Source of the DNA: Rikenellaceae bacterium
GTDB taxonomy: Bacteria > Bacteroidota > Bacteroidia > Bacteroidales > UBA932
Length of the DNA: 7,165 nucleotides
Reading direction: 5' to 3'
NCBI GenBank assembly: GCA_900769385.1
Contig: CAAGGO010000423.1
Location: forward strand, 1-7,165
Within the stretch, counting starts at the first letter, position 1. The number at the start of each line of letters is the position of its first letter. The position numbers were made by a program, and so were the translations under genes. Below, piece after piece: positions 6,084 through 7,165 of the stretch. Under the pieces are notes generated by a model. That model saw only the letters and a list, made by a program, of their open reading frames with translations. It was not told the origin of the DNA and did not search any database.

Positions 6084-7115
6084 ATGAACAGATCTATTCT
6101 GCTTATTTATACAGGCGGTACAATTGGAATGAAGCAGGACCCGGATACACTGGCCCTGAAACCATTCAACTTTAACCAGATACTGGAGGAGGTTCCGGAG
6201 CTCAAGAAGTTTGGATGCAAGATAGATACCCTTTCGTTTGATCCTGTAATAGATTCTTCAGACGTGCAGCCGGAGTTCTGGATAAAGCTGGCAAACATTA
6301 TAAAAGGGATGTATATGCAGTATGACGGTTTTGTGGTGCTTCACGGAACGGATACAATGTCATTTACTGCATCTGCCTTGAGCTTCATGTTTGAGAATCT
6401 TGCAAAACCGGTAGTGCTTACAGGAAGCCAGCTCCCTATTGGAATGCTCCGCACTGACGGCAAGGAGAACCTGATTTCATCCATCGAGATAGCTTCAGCT
6501 GCAGACAGCGAGGGAAATCCTATGGTTCCGGAGGTGTGTATCTACTTTGAGAGCCAGCTCTACAGAGGAAACAGGACAACAAAATACAATGCCGAGAACT
6601 TCAGGGCATTCCGTTCTGCTAACTATCCTGTGTTGGCCGATGTAGGTATACATATAAAGTATAACCCTGCCCTTATCCGATATCCTAACGGTCCTGCAGG
6701 TGAGCTTAAGGTGTCTGAAAAACTTTGTACTGATGTGGCAGTCCTGAAGATATTCCCGGGCATTACTCCTGCAGTAGTTGATGCAATCCTCAATATGGAG
6801 GGACTGAAAGGTGTGGTTTTGGAGACATTCGGCTCCGGAAACGCCCCAACTGCAGAGTGGTTTGTGAACAGGATAAAGGATGCTGTGCACAAAGGCATCA
6901 TTGTACTCAATGTAACGCAATGCCACGCCGGAAAGGTGGATATGGATGCGTACGCAACAGGCGTAGCCCTTAAGAAAGAGGGAGTTATAAGCGGTTATGA
7001 CAGTACCACGGAGGCAGCTTTAACAAAAATGTTTTTTGTGCTTGGACAAACAGACAGTAAGGAAGAAGTTAAAGTACTGTTAGAGAGTGATTTAAGGGGT
7101 GAGATAACAATTTAA
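6084..7115 (+). CDS. ansA: Type I (cytoplasmic) L-asparaginase
   Basis: A 343-residue asparaginase hydrolysing L-asparagine to aspartate and ammonia. The two signature threonines are visible: T13 in YTGGTIG and T89 in LHGTDTM, the latter followed by D90. Other landmarks are DSSDVQPEFW (57-66), VLTGSQLPIGMLRTDGKENL (111-130), LYRGNRTTK (159-167), ETFGSGNAP (247-255) and TQCHAGKVDM (278-287). There is no signal peptide (it starts MNRSILLIYTGGTIG), and the length matches E. coli AnsA (338), so this is the cytoplasmic type I enzyme rather than periplasmic type II. Cys280 lies in the segment corresponding to the E. coli AnsA allosteric region, so asparagine-dependent regulation is possible but not shown. 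A GatD-like or glutaminase role is less likely given the full-length AnsA resemblance. It follows tatD by 24 A/T-rich nt with no terminator between, so probably shares its transcript. Confidence 0.94.
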   Translation: MNRSILLIYTGGTIGMKQDPDTLALKPFNFNQILEEVPELKKFGCKIDTLSFDPVIDSSDVQPEFWIKLANIIKGMYMQYDGFVVLHGTDTMSFTASALSFMFENLAKPVVLTGSQLPIGMLRTDGKENLISSIEIASAADSEGNPMVPEVCIYFESQLYRGNRTTKYNAENFRAFRSANYPVLADVGIHIKYNPALIRYPNGPAGELKVSEKLCTDVAVLKIFPGITPAVVDAILNMEGLKGVVLETFGSGNAPTAEWFVNRIKDAVHKGIIVLNVTQCHAGKVDMDAYATGVALKKEGVISGYDSTTEAALTKMFFVLGQTDSKEEVKVLLESDLRGEITI

Positions 7116-7165
7116 ATGCACTTTTGTTGTGCAAAAACGGAAAATTTTACCTAAATTGCGCGGAA
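7116..7165. other. Short non-coding tail with a weak hairpin after ansA
   Basis: A 5-bp inverted repeat, TGCAC (7117-7121) and GTGCA (7129-7133) around a 7-nt loop, starts 2 nt after the ansA stop. It is followed by A rather than T residues, so it is not a convincing intrinsic terminator in either direction. AAATTTTAC at 7142-7150 repeats a 9-mer found upstream of dprA (4097-4105). No start of the next gene can be recognised before the window ends. Confidence 0.3.

Overview
The window reads as ordinary chromosomal housekeeping DNA from a member of the Bacteroidota, most likely Bacteroidales. The evidence is: (1) the proteins carry features I associate with that group, namely a TruB that ends without a PUA domain, a QueA closely resembling Bacteroides QueA from memory, and an RpiB ending in the same style; (2) start codons are mostly preceded by A/T-rich sequence rather than a Shine-Dalgarno; (3) a perfect TAnnTTTG box, the -7 element used by the Bacteroidota primary sigma factor, sits just upstream of queA. 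The genus cannot be read from the sequence alone. All genes lie on the + strand and almost no space is left uncoded.

Layout. Positions 1-105 hold the last 34 codons of a gene that resembles the C-terminus of a dCMP deaminase. A tightly packed run follows: an S41 carboxy-terminal processing protease (112-1719), ribose-5-phosphate isomerase B (1724-2161) and tRNA pseudouridine-55 synthase TruB (2168-2908), with gaps of only 4-6 nt. This unit closes with a strong hairpin-plus-T-run terminator (2919-2948). queA (2992-4041), for the queuosine step in tRNA, appears to be a single-gene unit with its own -7 box and its own terminator (4063-4090). A gap of about 150 nt follows, carrying a short palindrome and a repeated 15-mer. 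After it comes a second operon-like set: dprA (4195-5289), tatD (5286-6059, overlapping dprA by ATGA) and the type I asparaginase ansA (6084-7115). The last 50 nt are non-coding and end before the next gene.

How the genes relate. TruB and QueA both modify tRNA (position 55 and the wobble base 34). RpiB serves the non-oxidative pentose phosphate pathway, and a dCMP deaminase would supply dUMP for dTMP synthesis. The S41 protease works in the envelope. DprA and TatD both touch DNA processing and are translationally coupled; AnsA is cytoplasmic nitrogen metabolism. I see no mobile element, CRISPR array, tRNA, rRNA, toxin-antitoxin or defence module, and no clear candidate for an undescribed system. 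The points most worth checking are the queA promoter/start arrangement, the repeat structure upstream of dprA, the atypical DprA N-terminal domain and the dprA-tatD coupling.
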